DNA from: Artemia franciscana
Taxonomy: Eukaryota; Arthropoda; Branchiopoda; Anostraca; Artemiidae
Assembly: GCF_032884065.1 (NCBI RefSeq)
Contig: NC_088883.1
Span: forward strand, 29,711,355-29,775,354
Length of the DNA: 64,000 nucleotides
Reading direction: 5' to 3'
Shown one piece after another: positions 62,341 to 64,000 of the stretch. Numbering within the stretch: the first letter of the stretch is position 1; every line of letters begins with the position of its first letter. A program made the position numbers and the translations under genes. A model generated the notes under the pieces. That model saw nothing but the letters and a program-made list of their open reading frames with translations, did no database searches and was not told the DNA's origin.

Positions 62341-63837
62341 GAGAGTCGAATAAGTGCTCACCATCTGCTAGGGTGAAGGCTAGCAGATTTTTTACGTGGT
62401 GTACCTAAGCTTTACCCCTGGTTCCCACTCCTGCGTCAATCCGGAAGCAATTTTTTTCTGGCGGAACAGACGTACGACAGAATCGGATGGAGGTTCACAA
62501 AGAAACGCAGACTTTTGCGTCGCTGCGACAAACTTTAGAAGAATTCAAACAGCCAAAATTAGCTTTTCAATCAGCTCCATGACTTTAGTTATGATTTTTT
62601 TTTTTAAGTCACAACAAAGCATGCGATTTGTCGGATGAGTTGAAATTATTCAGCGCATCCGACATTGCAGAAAAACGAATGGTATTGCATCGTTTGTCGC
62701 ATGATATGTGCCATTTATCGCATGTCGCAGGATTTTGCGCGAAATCATGGCAGTGAGAACCAGGGGTTAGAACGAAAGTTATTTTAGGCCCACTTCTTAA
62801 AGTGATCCATGACGTGGGTCAGATGAGATGAGAATGGAACCGGGATTTTTTTTTTTTTTTTTTTTTTTTACTATGCATCAAGAATGACAGGGCTTAATAT
62901 TTTGAATTTTTTTTTATGCACAAAAAATGTTTTGAATTGCTGTTTCAGAAGGTAAAATATTTTCGAAAATCAATCGGCTACAATTGTGGTAGTAAAAAAT
63001 GCTTTCACAAAAGAGAAACAAAACTTCAGCGTGAACAGTGGAAGTTTAAGTAAGGGATAGCCGTCCTCATATAAATGAACTTTTCAGTTTGGTCTGTGGA
63101 TCGAGAGTGCTGTAAACATCAGAAATTTCTCGACCAAATTAATTTGCCGTTTTCATCAATAAAGTTATCAATAACGCCATCTCGAATCAACAACAAAATG
63201 AATTGTTGAGATGAAGGGGCTAATAGCCGTGTTCCCTTTAAAGATCGTAACATAACTTTTCTTTTAGTGAAAACAAAATACATTTTAAACCTTTTCTCTT
63301 TTTTACTTTAATAAAAAAGTATGTAATTTAATAATTAAGTCTTTCAGAAAGATTTTCTTGGCACATGAGTAAATTTCGTGCTTTCCAACAGGCACTATGA
63401 TCCCCGGATAAGCATTTCATAAGCATTTAGGTGGTGTTTTCTCCCCTAAATAATGAAAATACATAAATATAGATATTCTCAATAATGTAAACACTAGTAT
63501 TTAGTATTAAAAGTGAAATTTAAACTTAGAGAATTTTAGATATTTCAAATCACCGAAAACTAAACAGCTGATTTACTTTGATCTATAGGTTATTATCAAT
63601 GTTTTGTTCATTAGAGTTTTGGTCACTTTTGACAGGTGTTGCTTTTGACACGTGTCACTTTTTAATTGGAATTCCTTAACTATAATATATTTGGCTATTT
63701 CCATTTATTTAGTTTTTTTTGCTGCTTTTATCGTGTAGTATTTCTTCATATATTTTACAGCAAGAAGCATTGTTCCTTAAGATATATACACAAGGAAGCG
63801 AAAAAAGATGCAAGGTAAGAAAATTGAAAATACTAAC
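62341..63837. other. Intron c4-a3, no gene recognised
   Basis: Contains a T run of 23 or so at about 62848-62870 and a piece near 63000-63070 (AAACTTCAGCGTGAACAGTG, GATAGCCGTCCTCATAT) that faintly recalls the foldback core arm. An imperfect GTTTATCGCATG-type repeat lies near 62700. Confidence 0.4.
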
Positions 63838-63980
63838 CTTGGCTTGATACTCAGCAATGGCTCGGTCAATATCATCAGAGTTAACACTTATCAGGCTGTC
63901 AGTAAAAATTATTTTAGCTCCAGGATTTTCAGTAGCTTCTTCCCCAATTACAGTTGCCTTGTCTCCGATCATTACGACTC
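63838..63980 (-). CDS. FAS1 gene exon c4 (C-terminus of the upstream domain)
   Basis: Two bases plus 47 codons, exactly the size of c3. Acceptor CCTTCTTTCTTTTAAG precedes 63980; donor GTTAGT starts at 63837 after CAAGCCAAG. Protein: VVMIGDKATVIGEEATENPG, AKIIFTDSLISVNSDDIDRA and IAEYQAK. The segment IIFTDSLISV is the H2-like box, and DDIDRAIAEYQ is the closing helix. It follows a phase-1 intron, so a 'b4' exon is expected beyond position 64000. It connects in phase 0 to exon a3. First exon of the gene visible in the window in transcript order. Confidence 0.87.
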
Positions 63981-64000
63981 CTTAAAAGAAAGAAGGTAAA

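Overview
This is a non-coding-rich animal genomic window, most likely from an arthropod. It is AT-rich, its genes are split by multi-kilobase introns with GT-AG junctions, and it is packed with Helitrons, LINEs, SINE-like units, a hAT remnant, foldback elements and satellites. The interspersed foldback family with the core AGTAAGGAGCGACATTAAAA looks to me like one seen in brine shrimp (Artemia). That is recollection only, so the species is a low-confidence guess.

The only convincing host gene lies on the minus strand and fills nearly the whole window. I find ten exons between 63980 and 6795 (2,003 coding bases over about 57 kb, about 667 residues). They encode the end of one fasciclin (FAS1) domain followed by three complete FAS1 domains. 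Each complete domain is built from the same three exon types: 'a' (linker plus N-terminal helices), 'b' (core with the H1-like box) and 'c' (end of the domain with the H2-like box). Minus-strand order is c4, a3-b3-c3, a2-b2-c2, a1-b1-c1. Intron phases repeat exactly (a starts in phase 0, a/b and b/c junctions are phase 1, c ends in phase 0), so all ten exons join in one open frame. The gene is probably a secreted or membrane-anchored adhesion protein like arthropod midline fasciclin. Both gene ends lie outside the window.

The introns hold the rest. Intron b1-c1 (6.9-21.9 kb) contains a decayed LINE, a 164-bp satellite of 21 copies with no net length change, a decayed 5.8-kb plus-strand Helitron (zinc finger, HUH Rep and Pif1-like helicase, all broken, with the helicase P-loop missing), a 1.3-kb inverted repeat made of Helitron 3' ends, and a LINE 3' fragment. 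Intron a1-b1 has a LINE ORF1/endonuclease remnant and a ~160-bp tandem array. Intron c2-a1 has a SINE, a foldback element, a 67-bp minisatellite and a second ~160-bp array. Intron b2-c2 has a 943-bp element with ~245-bp terminal inverted repeats carrying an exon-like ORF in each arm. Introns a2-b2, c3-a2 and b3-c3 carry copies of a modular foldback repeat, a polypurine array and a short minus-strand Helitron. Intron a3-b3 has a hAT transposase remnant and a SINE-like unit. Intron c4-a3 has a LINE fragment and a 160-bp array.

No prokaryotic-type operon, CRISPR array, rRNA or intact tRNA gene is present. The items most worth following up are the exon-module architecture of the FAS1 gene, the satellite that appears to start inside a LINE tail, the short acidic ORF shared by two Helitrons, the chimeric duplication inside the main Helitron, and the paired exon-like ORFs in the 31.5-kb element.
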